Source of the DNA: a virus
Reading direction: 5' to 3' (one strand)
IMG/VR virus record: IMGVR_UViG_3300009474_000006
Coordinates: 1 to 29,470 of that record
DNA length: 29,470 nt
Shown here: piece by piece, positions 20,341 through 28,140 of the stretch
Layout of the letters: every line of letters starts with the position of its first letter
Numbering within the stretch: the stretch's first letter is position 1
Made by a program: the position numbers and the translations under genes
Notes under the pieces: model-generated
The model's database searches: none
What the model saw: the letters and a program-made list of their open reading frames with translations, nothing else
What the model was told of the DNA's origin: nothing

Positions 20341-20711
20341 GGGTTATTCGCCCTTCGTCTTTTTGCAAAGCTTAAAATCTTGGCAGTTCCAGCCGTACAA
20401 CCATTATGTTGGAAGTAGACGCGCTGGTAAATCCACCCTACCCCATCGAAGGTGTACATCAAACAGCCATCGGTAAGGGTAATTTTTTTAACTGCAGTGT
20501 CTGGGAAAATATTGCAAAAATTAATACCGTCCAGACTGCCCTCGACCCATACTTTTGCTGGACTTAAAACCAGCCCATTCGCCCCAGTCCAGACTACTTG
20601 CAGACACATAATATCAAAGGTTCGCATGTCTTGGGATTCGGTGTAAAAATCCGTGGCCATGCTTTTATCTGAGGCTAAGGATACCAGTTGAAAGTTGTCG
20701 GTAACGAACAT
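20337..20711 (-). CDS. small virion protein, discoidin-like beta sandwich
   Basis: 124 residues. FQLVSLASDKSMATDFYTES then LQVVWTGANGLVLSPAKVWV and EGSLDGINFCNI match the WTG-x-x-x-G-x-h-x-V-x-GS-x-DG-x-x-F plan also seen in the 111-residue protein at 21555-21890. Start at 20711 overlaps the previous gene by 37 nt; alignment to the paralog supports this long start over the ATG at 20660. Probably a surface or binding module. Confidence 0.65.
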   Translation of the reverse strand: MFVTDNFQLVSLASDKSMATDFYTESQDMRTFDIMCLQVVWTGANGLVLSPAKVWVEGSLDGINFCNIFPDTAVKKITLTDGCLMYTFDGVGWIYQRVYFQHNGCTAGTAKILSFAKRRRANNP

Positions 20712-21091
20712 TCTGAGCCATCATAAAAAAAGGTGATTGCGAAAACGAGACTAGCAAATATCGCTGTATTCGCAAACAAAATTAAAGCAATGGGCCAGAT
20801 ATTCAGGGGGGCGGGCCGTTCAATGGTGATGTTAGGCACTGGAACGGTTATATTGATGGCGGGCTCTGGTACTGTAAAAGTATAGGAAGCTGGCTCAACC
20901 TTGACTTCGATTGTTGGGTTGAGCGGAGGGAGTTGGGGCTGGAAAACAGGGGAAAAGGACGGGCTGAAATGTATATCCTGTGCTGGAGCATTCTGCACGG
21001 GGAATTTTAATTCTTCTGGAAAATTCACTACGGGGTGAGGACTAAGTCCCCGCCCCACCGCCGAATAAGTTAGCTGTACCTCTTCGCCCAT
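20675..21091 (-). CDS. Pro-rich bitopic membrane protein
   Basis: 138 residues. The first 95 are Pro-rich with repeated I-x-V-x-V-P units (EVKVEPASYTFTVPEPAINI, TVPVPNITIERPAP). A hydrophobic helix (WPIALILFANTAIFASLVFA, about 98-122) lies near the C-terminus. The start ATG at 21091 lies inside the upstream gene, 22 nt before its end, implying coupling. The membrane segment in the late operon makes it a candidate for a lysis or DNA-entry component. Family uncertain. Confidence 0.5.
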   Translation of the reverse strand: MGEEVQLTYSAVGRGLSPHPVVNFPEELKFPVQNAPAQDIHFSPSFSPVFQPQLPPLNPTIEVKVEPASYTFTVPEPAINITVPVPNITIERPAPLNIWPIALILFANTAIFASLVFAITFFYDGSECSLPTTFNWYP

Positions 21092-21558
21092 ATTGCACCG
21101 GCATGTTGCGGCGATCCACTTGTATAGAAAAACCGCGTATTTAAATAATAATTAGTATTGGCAGTAATACTAACGCGCACTACCGGAGTCAATAAGTATA
21201 TTGGCGTTCCCGATAAAAATGGCGCGGCTTGCTGTATCTCAAATGGCTGGACAGTCGCCCCGCTCACACTATCCGATATAGAGACGGATAAATTGTCGGT
21301 TAAGACCGCCGCATTCTCAGCTAGGGTTGCCACACCCTGGAGCTCCCAACGGCCAGCATCGAGGGTAATCTGCGTGGCGTAGCCCCATAGCCCTGTCGCA
21401 CCGATGTTGGTGCTTGATAGCGCCGGGGTTTCGGCATACACGACTTCAAATAGCTGTCCGGCTGAGGGGAAAGTCCCGTCAGTGATCGGTATGATATTTG
21501 CGGGCGTAATAGGCCCCCCGCTACCTCCGCCTTGCGGCGATACAACTATGTAGGTCAT
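21070..21558 (-). CDS. beta-rich virion protein
   Basis: 162 residues. N-terminal Gly/Pro-rich linker (MTYIVVSPQGGGSGGPITPA), then beta strands with DAGRWELQGVATL and SVSISDSVSGATVQPFEIQQ. This is the form of C1q/TNF-like or receptor-facing domains in phage proteins, with alternating hydrophobic strands and an aromatic last strand (NTRFFYTSGSPQHAGAIWAK). Start overlaps the preceding stop (ATGA). Confidence 0.6.
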   Translation of the reverse strand: MTYIVVSPQGGGSGGPITPANIIPITDGTFPSAGQLFEVVYAETPALSSTNIGATGLWGYATQITLDAGRWELQGVATLAENAAVLTDNLSVSISDSVSGATVQPFEIQQAAPFLSGTPIYLLTPVVRVSITANTNYYLNTRFFYTSGSPQHAGAIWAKRYS

Positions 21559-21890
21559 GCGCCGCTCACTACGTTATTTTTGGTGAAACAAAGAACGGTG
21601 ATATTGCCAGCACCTGAAGTGTAGGTCCAAGCGACCCTAAAGTATCTCACTCCAGTAGGGTTTAAATCGTAAATGTGACCCGTACTTGCTGTTACAGCTT
21701 GTGTGGCGTTGGGGTAGTTAAAGAAGGCTGTCCCGTCTACTGAGCCTTGGAGGTTCAGTGTCCCCACTACGTTTGCCCCAGTGAACGCAATGTAAAAGCT
21801 TCCAGTCGTGAGGTCTACAAGATCCAAAACCCCAGAGTTGAGGTTTGAAGCCGCTGACTGGGTTTCAAGTAAAGTAAAAGATTTTGCCAT
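21555..21890 (-). CDS. small virion protein, paralog of the 124-residue protein
   Basis: 111 residues. FTLLETQSAASNLNSGVLDL, YIAFTGANVVGTLNLQGSVD, YDLNPTGVRYFRVAWTYTSG follow the same strand plan as the protein at 20337-20711. It begins 6 nt after the stop of the large ejection-type protein. Likely a minor surface protein. Confidence 0.6.
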   Translation of the reverse strand: MAKSFTLLETQSAASNLNSGVLDLVDLTTGSFYIAFTGANVVGTLNLQGSVDGTAFFNYPNATQAVTASTGHIYDLNPTGVRYFRVAWTYTSGAGNITVLCFTKNNVVSGA

Positions 21891-21895
21891 ACGGA

Positions 21896-23974
21896 TTATT
21901 CCTCGTTGAAAGCTTTACGGTATTCAGGATCATTATTATACAAAAGCTGGTGATAAAACAGTATCCCTTTGGTGCCATGCTCGGCGGCTTTATCAAATAC
22001 TTTTAGATAAGGCATTATTTTTGGACTTGGATTTGCTAGTTTTGTGGCAATCGCTTTACTTAAATTCTGGGCAGCAAAACCCGTATCAATTGCGGACCTA
22101 GCAATAGTCCCTCCCATTTTATCCATAGTAGCGCCAGCGACGGCTCCAGCTGGAATGCCTAACTCGCCACCCAACCAACCGCCTAAAGCACTCCCTAAAA
22201 GAGTCGCTCTGGCCCCCATAGGACGCTCCACGCTAAATGCGTGCAAAACCCCCTCGTCACGCACTCTCTGTGGATAATTTTCTTCTGGAAAATTCTTTTG
22301 TAGACTAGCCATGGCTTGCTGATTTTGCGGATTACCGCCGTGAAACATTCCAGTATCTTTTACGATCCGGTGTGTCCCCTTATCGGTAAAATCCCGCAAT
22401 TCCTGCGCTCGATATTGATCAGTAAGGGCTTTTCCACCAAGATCGGCAATCTCTTGCTGTTCATTCGGGAAGGCTTGCATGTAACCTTCCTTGTCCAGCA
22501 TTTCCCGCCTTTTCCTGAGGTCCTCATAATTTTTTAGAACATCGAGCATTTCAGGTTGTTCTGTGGTCTCAGCGTATTTGGCCAGATCTCTTTGCACTAA
22601 TGCCCGCGTGCCAGGGTCTTTATCTTGGGTTTTGCGTAAATACCTCATGCCCTTAGCTTCGTCGGCAAAATTACCCCGTATATCCTCATTAGCCCTGCTT
22701 CTTTGGCTCATTTGGTTCATGACTTTTCTATATTCTGGAGCCGTGTCTTTTAGAGAATCGCTCACAAATTCAGTGACGCTTTGTAGGGCCTTATCCAAAT
22801 CTCCAGTGTATTCGCCCGCCCCCCTCTTAAACTCGATTTCTTTTCTGACTGTGCGCATCCAATCTCGTAATTGCGGGCCATTCAAATAGTCTGAATAATT
22901 CTGATCAAGGCCATTCCTTATAAATGTCAAGCTATTTTGTGTAGCCTGATTGCCCTGAGTAATTGCTGGATATTCCTTAATCAGTTCATCGAGTTTTTTT
23001 ATTATTGTTTTTTTCGGCGCAGTTATTGGAAGTGAACCAAGAATTTCGTCAGCTTCAGCGCTTTTCATTGCCTGCCATTTTTTATCTAATTCTAAACTTT
23101 CTTGCCACGGCTCTACATGTTCAGCGTCTATCATGTAATCAGGACGCATTTGTTGTTTTAAATCGTCAGCTTTGGACTGTAGGCCAGCGGTAGCAGAATC
23201 TACTGCTTGCTCTGATAGAGCCGCTTGCCCCTTTACCCCTTGGGTATCGCTGATAATATCGCGGACTATTGGCCCGGTGCCTTGGGTTGTTTGGCCCTTT
23301 AACCTTGGTTGATTGGCTACATAATAGTCAAAATCTTGGGGTTTTACCGACATTCCAACATGCATACCTAGGCGAGCTCCAGGCTTTATAACCCCGCTTT
23401 TTACCAGGCTACCCCCCTCTGCAGCGGCTTTACCAAGGAGGCTTGCAATCTTTTTACCTGGAACCCACCCGGTAGGATCCATAGCAGCGCCCATCACCCC
23501 TCCGCCTATGTCTGCGCTGCTTACGTTGGTTTGTTCAAATCTTGCGTTGGGGGAAAATGGCTTTTTTACTGTAGGGAAAGGGATATCCCTTTCTTGTGAA
23601 AGACCGTATTGGCTAGCCAGGCTTTCCCAACTAGGAGCCTTTGAAGGATCCTCACCAAATTGTTTATAAGCCGCTTCGATAGGCCTAGGCGAAACAACTG
23701 GGCTAACAAGCCCCTCCCGCATTGATTCATTACGTTCGTTTATCGTTTCCTGTAGTCCAGCGCGAATAGGCGCGCCTACGTAGGGGTCTACAGCATTAGA
23801 CAGCTTTACAAGGGGCTCTGCTAGGGCTGTCCAGGCTCTTGCTGGACCTACCTCTTGGAAGGACTCTTGTTGTGGCTTTGAATATTTTGCGCGCAGTCTT
23901 TCCAGTTCCGCTCGGTCCTCATATGGATCTTTGTATTTTGCTCTAAGGCGTTCTAATTCTGCGCGGTCACTCAT
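21896..23974 (-). CDS. large internal virion/DNA-ejection protein
   Basis: 692 residues. A 17-residue duplication opens the protein (DRAELERLRAKYKDPYE, then DRAELERLRAKYSKP). Long charged helices fill the middle. A Gly/Ala-rich hydrophobic segment (ATLLGSALGGWLGGELGIPA, about residues 595-630) lies near the C-terminus. This composition, position after the portal and the hydrophobic glycine-zipper-like stretch fit podovirus ejection proteins that insert into the envelope. No lytic transglycosylase motif is seen. Confidence 0.65.
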   Translation of the reverse strand: MSDRAELERLRAKYKDPYEDRAELERLRAKYSKPQQESFQEVGPARAWTALAEPLVKLSNAVDPYVGAPIRAGLQETINERNESMREGLVSPVVSPRPIEAAYKQFGEDPSKAPSWESLASQYGLSQERDIPFPTVKKPFSPNARFEQTNVSSADIGGGVMGAAMDPTGWVPGKKIASLLGKAAAEGGSLVKSGVIKPGARLGMHVGMSVKPQDFDYYVANQPRLKGQTTQGTGPIVRDIISDTQGVKGQAALSEQAVDSATAGLQSKADDLKQQMRPDYMIDAEHVEPWQESLELDKKWQAMKSAEADEILGSLPITAPKKTIIKKLDELIKEYPAITQGNQATQNSLTFIRNGLDQNYSDYLNGPQLRDWMRTVRKEIEFKRGAGEYTGDLDKALQSVTEFVSDSLKDTAPEYRKVMNQMSQRSRANEDIRGNFADEAKGMRYLRKTQDKDPGTRALVQRDLAKYAETTEQPEMLDVLKNYEDLRKRREMLDKEGYMQAFPNEQQEIADLGGKALTDQYRAQELRDFTDKGTHRIVKDTGMFHGGNPQNQQAMASLQKNFPEENYPQRVRDEGVLHAFSVERPMGARATLLGSALGGWLGGELGIPAGAVAGATMDKMGGTIARSAIDTGFAAQNLSKAIATKLANPSPKIMPYLKVFDKAAEHGTKGILFYHQLLYNNDPEYRKAFNEE

Positions 23975-23977
23975 ATG

Positions 23978-24976
23978 TTAATTCCCGCCATTTTCAAGTG
24001 ATTTTAGTCTCTTTAATTCTTCTAGCTCCTCAGGAGTGAGAGGGGCAGAGCTCGCTGGTTGACTGGAATTTTTCTGAGGCAGATTTTGCAAGGGTGACGC
24101 TCGGTTTTTCAATTGAGGGCTAATAGGTTTATTAAAATCTATTGGCGATAAACCTGCAGCAAGTCTTTTTTCATTAACAATCGATTGGACTTCCTTTTCA
24201 AGGCCTCTGACTTTAGATTCAAATAGCGCTCTTGTTTGGCCTGGACGAGGCAAATTCCCCTGTAACCGCTTCATCTCTGAGGCTGAGGCGCTTGCCCCAG
24301 TAATCTCTTTGATATATTGGTTCGTCATTGACATAACGTTTTGGTTTAAAGCGTCAAAATCTTTGTTAACGCTTAAACCCCGCTCATTCATGAAAGAGCC
24401 AACATTACCCATAACTGGACCAGTGAATATTCCAGCATTGTCATATTGGGACATTAAATCAGTATAAAGGTTATTTTTTTGCACATAATTAGCTTCAGCC
24501 TCGTCCGCGGCCAACGCTCTTTTATCTACTGGAGGCAGTTTTCCAGGTGAAGCTGGGGGCACTCTTACTTTAAAGCCCGTGTCCTCGTATTCGCCCGTTT
24601 GGGGATTGTAATTGGACGCGGTATTGTTGGGGGTAATCGGACCCTTTTGATAGGCAATCCCCTGAACGCCTTTAGGGTGTTTCATTTTAGTCTGTAAATA
24701 CTGCATCACTTGGGGATCGATAACTGGCTCTTTGGCCAGGGTCCCAAGCCCCTGAAGGGATTTGTTAGACGAATCCACGAAGGATTCAGCGCTGGGCGAT
24801 TTCCCATGAACAGTCCCCATTTGGGCCATACCTCTGGCCATACCCTGGAGGCCAGCGGTTTCAATAGCCCCCTTGCCAAAGATATATTGGGGGTCGTCTT
24901 TATCGGGTTTACCTAGATTTTGGAAGTAATTCTTGATGCGCTCGTCAACATTATAAGGGTCGTCACCATTCACCAT
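23978..24976 (-). CDS. ejection-type virion protein
   Basis: 332 residues. The N-terminal half has Gly/Met-rich helices (IETAGLQGMARGMAQMGTVH). The second half has TNQYIKEITGASASASEMKR then LPRPGQTRALFESKVRGLEK, a helical motif common in phage ejection-associated proteins. The C-terminus is Pro/Ser-rich and then acidic (TPEELEELKRLKSLENGGN). Start ATG overlaps the previous gene by 14 nt. Probably an internal virion protein delivered with DNA. Confidence 0.65.
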   Translation of the reverse strand: MVNGDDPYNVDERIKNYFQNLGKPDKDDPQYIFGKGAIETAGLQGMARGMAQMGTVHGKSPSAESFVDSSNKSLQGLGTLAKEPVIDPQVMQYLQTKMKHPKGVQGIAYQKGPITPNNTASNYNPQTGEYEDTGFKVRVPPASPGKLPPVDKRALAADEAEANYVQKNNLYTDLMSQYDNAGIFTGPVMGNVGSFMNERGLSVNKDFDALNQNVMSMTNQYIKEITGASASASEMKRLQGNLPRPGQTRALFESKVRGLEKEVQSIVNEKRLAAGLSPIDFNKPISPQLKNRASPLQNLPQKNSSQPASSAPLTPEELEELKRLKSLENGGN

Positions 24977-26291
24977 AATATTTTTCCCTTTCTTTGCGCT
25001 CTTTGTCGCTCATCCAAGACCCCTTGCTATACATTTGCGCCCGGTCGTCCTGCGCCGCTTGACCGCGGTTATAATCTCGACTGCGACCGTATGCATCGAC
25101 TGCAGACATTCCAGTGTTAGCAAAGCCCTGGACCGCTGAAGCCCTGTCCTGATCACGCTCTCTTGAGGCATTACGCTCCATACCTAAAGCCCCAGACATG
25201 CCGGAAGCCCACTTGTATTGGTCGTCAAATTGATTGCTTCGCATTTGATTGGATAAAGCCCTCTGCTTAGCCGCCCAATTCGCTTTGGATTCTGCTAGCT
25301 GATTGCGGTAGTCACGCTCTCTTACATCGCGCTGATATTTGTCAGTGGTTAAATCGTCCATACGGTTACGCTCTTTTGTTCTAAAATCAGCCCCGTAACG
25401 GGTCAATTCATCAGAGCGCCGCAAATTCTTCTCTTGAGCCTCATTGCGATTGTTTACGTTTTGATTCGCTAGACCCTGTTCAACTCCAAGATTAAGGCGC
25501 ATTGCATCGCTTATGTCCTGAGCCCGGCGATTCTCAAAGTTTTGGCGTGCTGAAGCCATGCGCTGGTTGAAGTTATTGATAATTCCAGTATTGGCTTGGG
25601 CTAAGTCCATTTCTTGCCCGTATATCTGCCCGCCTAATTGCGCTCCGCTCGCCAACGCTGCAAGTCGACGACGTTGCGCGTCCGCCGCGGCTTGCATTTG
25701 AGCCTGGGCTTGCATGTCGCTTGATCCTTGGGATGCGGCAAGTTGGGAAGCCATTTGTAGTCCAGCTCCGCCCTGACCACGCCTAGCAAAACTTTGCTGT
25801 AGAGCATCCAAGCGAGATTTAGCGTCCGCTCCAGCCCGTCTTTGAGCCATAGCAGTTTCTTGCGCAGATATCGCGTCATCGCCGGTCTCCCCCATTTGCA
25901 TATATTTTTGGAGTGCTGTTTTCTGGGCCTGTCTACCCTGGAGCGCTTCCCCTGATTGCTTGATTAACTCGGGGTTTTGCTCCGCGATATAAGGCGCTAA
26001 CTCAGGAGTATACTTGCCCACCATTTTGAGGTCTTCAGGTGATAGCCTGGAGGTGTCAAACTGTGGCGCTTGCTGAGGGTCTGAATACTTGGGCTGAGCT
26101 AAGGCCTCCTCATGATACTGTGGCGGCGCGTCTATAGACACATCGTATTCTGGAGGCTTTATCTTTTCAAATAAAGCACGAATCTCTTTTAAACGATTGC
26201 GGTCAGCCCCCCGCGCCTTTTCTGCGTTGTAGAGGTTGACCAAACCGCCTACTGCGGAAATGGCTGCTACGGCTGCGATTGCTGGAACCAT
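24963..26291 (-). CDS. ejection-type virion protein, Gln/Arg/Ala-rich
   Basis: 442 residues. The N-terminal hydrophobic helix (MVPAIAAVAAISAVGGLVNL) could insert in a membrane. The rest is helical and rich in Gln, Arg, Asp and Ala, with repeated QxxxQ and RxxD patterns (ALQQSFARRGQGGAGLQMAS, AQAQMQAAADAQRRRLAALA). This resembles P22 gp7/gp20-type DNA-ejection proteins in composition. No enzyme motif. Starts 13 nt after the previous stop. Confidence 0.7.
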   Translation of the reverse strand: MVPAIAAVAAISAVGGLVNLYNAEKARGADRNRLKEIRALFEKIKPPEYDVSIDAPPQYHEEALAQPKYSDPQQAPQFDTSRLSPEDLKMVGKYTPELAPYIAEQNPELIKQSGEALQGRQAQKTALQKYMQMGETGDDAISAQETAMAQRRAGADAKSRLDALQQSFARRGQGGAGLQMASQLAASQGSSDMQAQAQMQAAADAQRRRLAALASGAQLGGQIYGQEMDLAQANTGIINNFNQRMASARQNFENRRAQDISDAMRLNLGVEQGLANQNVNNRNEAQEKNLRRSDELTRYGADFRTKERNRMDDLTTDKYQRDVRERDYRNQLAESKANWAAKQRALSNQMRSNQFDDQYKWASGMSGALGMERNASRERDQDRASAVQGFANTGMSAVDAYGRSRDYNRGQAAQDDRAQMYSKGSWMSDKERKEREKYYGEW

Positions 26292-26304
26292 GCTTGTTTT
26301 CCCT

Positions 26305-28140
26305 CTAAAACTTTACTTTACCTTTTTTCAAATTCTTTACCGTCGCCGCCGCTTTTCTTGGCGTGACAGCATCAACTATATTTTGTGGCGCTTGATAAAC
26401 CTGTTTGCCAAAGTCAGCTACATCATTCCCCACCGCACCTATTTTGCCCATTGCTGCAGCTTGCTTGTCTAACATCCAATTACTGGAATTACTGCCCCCC
26501 TGCGCCTCTGGGGACCCTGGAGGAGGAGGCATAAGGGCCTGTAGCGCCGCATTGTATGCCGATTCATCGAAGGTGTAGTTGTTGGGATTATACCCCTCCG
26601 CAAACCTTCCAGCACTGGCTCTGCGAGGATCCATGAGCTCCTCATAGGCGGCGTTAAGATCATTGGCTTGCATCGCATCGATGAAATCCATGTCTTCCAG
26701 ACCTTGAGTTGGGGCTCCCTTGAAATACTGATTAATGTCTACGCCCATAAGCTTGTTAAGGTCGCCCCCTTCTCTGGAATAGCGCCCCACTAATGCGTCT
26801 CGCTTATCAGCTAAAAACTTGTCGTAATTGGCTTGTTTCAGGCGTTCCAGCCCTTGCTCTCTGCGAGCCCTACCAATCCCCATAATTTCTTCAATGCGCG
26901 CTCTAGCCGCCGCATTAGCCGCTTCATTCGCAGAACTGCCACGGCCAATGACATCCTTTAAATACCGATCTTGATCAAAGGTAGCCGCCGCTCCAGGTGC
27001 TAGACCTGCCATTTTCGCAGTCCCGCCCACTCCTAGCATGGTTTGAATACGGTTAAATCGATTGGCTTCATCTTGGTCATAGAAGTTTTCAGCCGTGTAA
27101 GTTTTATCGTCAATCTTGGCAAAATCTGCAGGATTAAGGCCAAATGCTGCAATCGCCTGAGGGGTGAGGTATTTACCTAACTCAGGATTCGCTGCAATGG
27201 CTTGCTGTAATCCTGTTTGAATTCCAGGATCGGCCATACCGGAACGGACAGCTTCCGCCCTCGCATTGGGGTCATTGCGTAATTGCTCAATCTTTTTATT
27301 AAACGCATCTAACTCAGCGGCGTTAGTTGTTTCAATCCCGCCACGTAACTGGTTGAGGTATGCTTTAGCTGCCTCTTGCGCTGCAGATAATTGACCTTCA
27401 CCATATTTCTTAACAGTGGCTTCGACCCCCTTTTCGGGGTCGTAAAACTCCGCGGCTTTTTTTGCCACATCTTGCTGTCTACCCTCTAAACCGCGCAGTT
27501 CAGTGTAAAAGTTAGGATCACTTTGAAGTCTTCCAATATCAAACTGCGCCGCGCCTCTCGAGTATGAGGGACCATACTGCGACCTAAAATACCCGGTTAA
27601 TCCTGGTTCGCTTTTGAATTTTTCAACATCAGCGACAAAAGGATCTGTCTGTTTGTAGGATCCATATGGATCAATCGTCTTTCGAGATACGAGACCACCC
27701 ACTTTGGCAGAGGTATCAGCGTCACCGCCGACTGCTTTATCAATATCGGCTGTCCCCACTGAATAACTTTGCTTCGCCTTCTCCCCGGCCACATAACGGT
27801 CGGCCTCCTCTTGCAAAGCAGTTTCATTAGCCTTGATCTTATCGCCAATATCTCTAAACGGTTTGAAATTACTTTTTGGCTGAGCCTGAGCGGCTTGGAA
27901 GGCTAACTGATTTGACTGTGTTCCGCCTTGTGATGAAACCGTTACGCTCGCTCCACCTGCAGGACCAGAAGACCCTCCACTAGACCCCAATTCCCCCTCT
28001 GTGGAGGTCTTTGGAGCACCTGAGCCTGAGGACGACTGGGATTGCACTTGCCCCTGATTCTGACCGCCTTGTTGTGGCTGGCCAAAAACATCGATTTTAT
28101 TATCCATTTGGCTCATAATTTTATCAAATGCGTAAGCCAT
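26305..28140 (-). CDS. large ejection-type virion protein with low-complexity N-terminus
   Basis: 611 residues. The first 85 are a Gln/Gly/Ser linker (QPQQGGQNQGQVQSQSSSGS). The remainder is helical (FRDIGDKIKANETALQEEAD, AAKAYLNQLRGGIETTNAAE) with a basic end (TPRKAAATVKNLKKGKVKF). Start ATG shares bases with the portal stop (TAATG), so production should match portal. Composition and place suggest an internal protein of the DNA-delivery apparatus. Confidence 0.65.
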   Translation of the reverse strand: MAYAFDKIMSQMDNKIDVFGQPQQGGQNQGQVQSQSSSGSGAPKTSTEGELGSSGGSSGPAGGASVTVSSQGGTQSNQLAFQAAQAQPKSNFKPFRDIGDKIKANETALQEEADRYVAGEKAKQSYSVGTADIDKAVGGDADTSAKVGGLVSRKTIDPYGSYKQTDPFVADVEKFKSEPGLTGYFRSQYGPSYSRGAAQFDIGRLQSDPNFYTELRGLEGRQQDVAKKAAEFYDPEKGVEATVKKYGEGQLSAAQEAAKAYLNQLRGGIETTNAAELDAFNKKIEQLRNDPNARAEAVRSGMADPGIQTGLQQAIAANPELGKYLTPQAIAAFGLNPADFAKIDDKTYTAENFYDQDEANRFNRIQTMLGVGGTAKMAGLAPGAAATFDQDRYLKDVIGRGSSANEAANAAARARIEEIMGIGRARREQGLERLKQANYDKFLADKRDALVGRYSREGGDLNKLMGVDINQYFKGAPTQGLEDMDFIDAMQANDLNAAYEELMDPRRASAGRFAEGYNPNNYTFDESAYNAALQALMPPPPGSPEAQGGSNSSNWMLDKQAAAMGKIGAVGNDVADFGKQVYQAPQNIVDAVTPRKAAATVKNLKKGKVKF

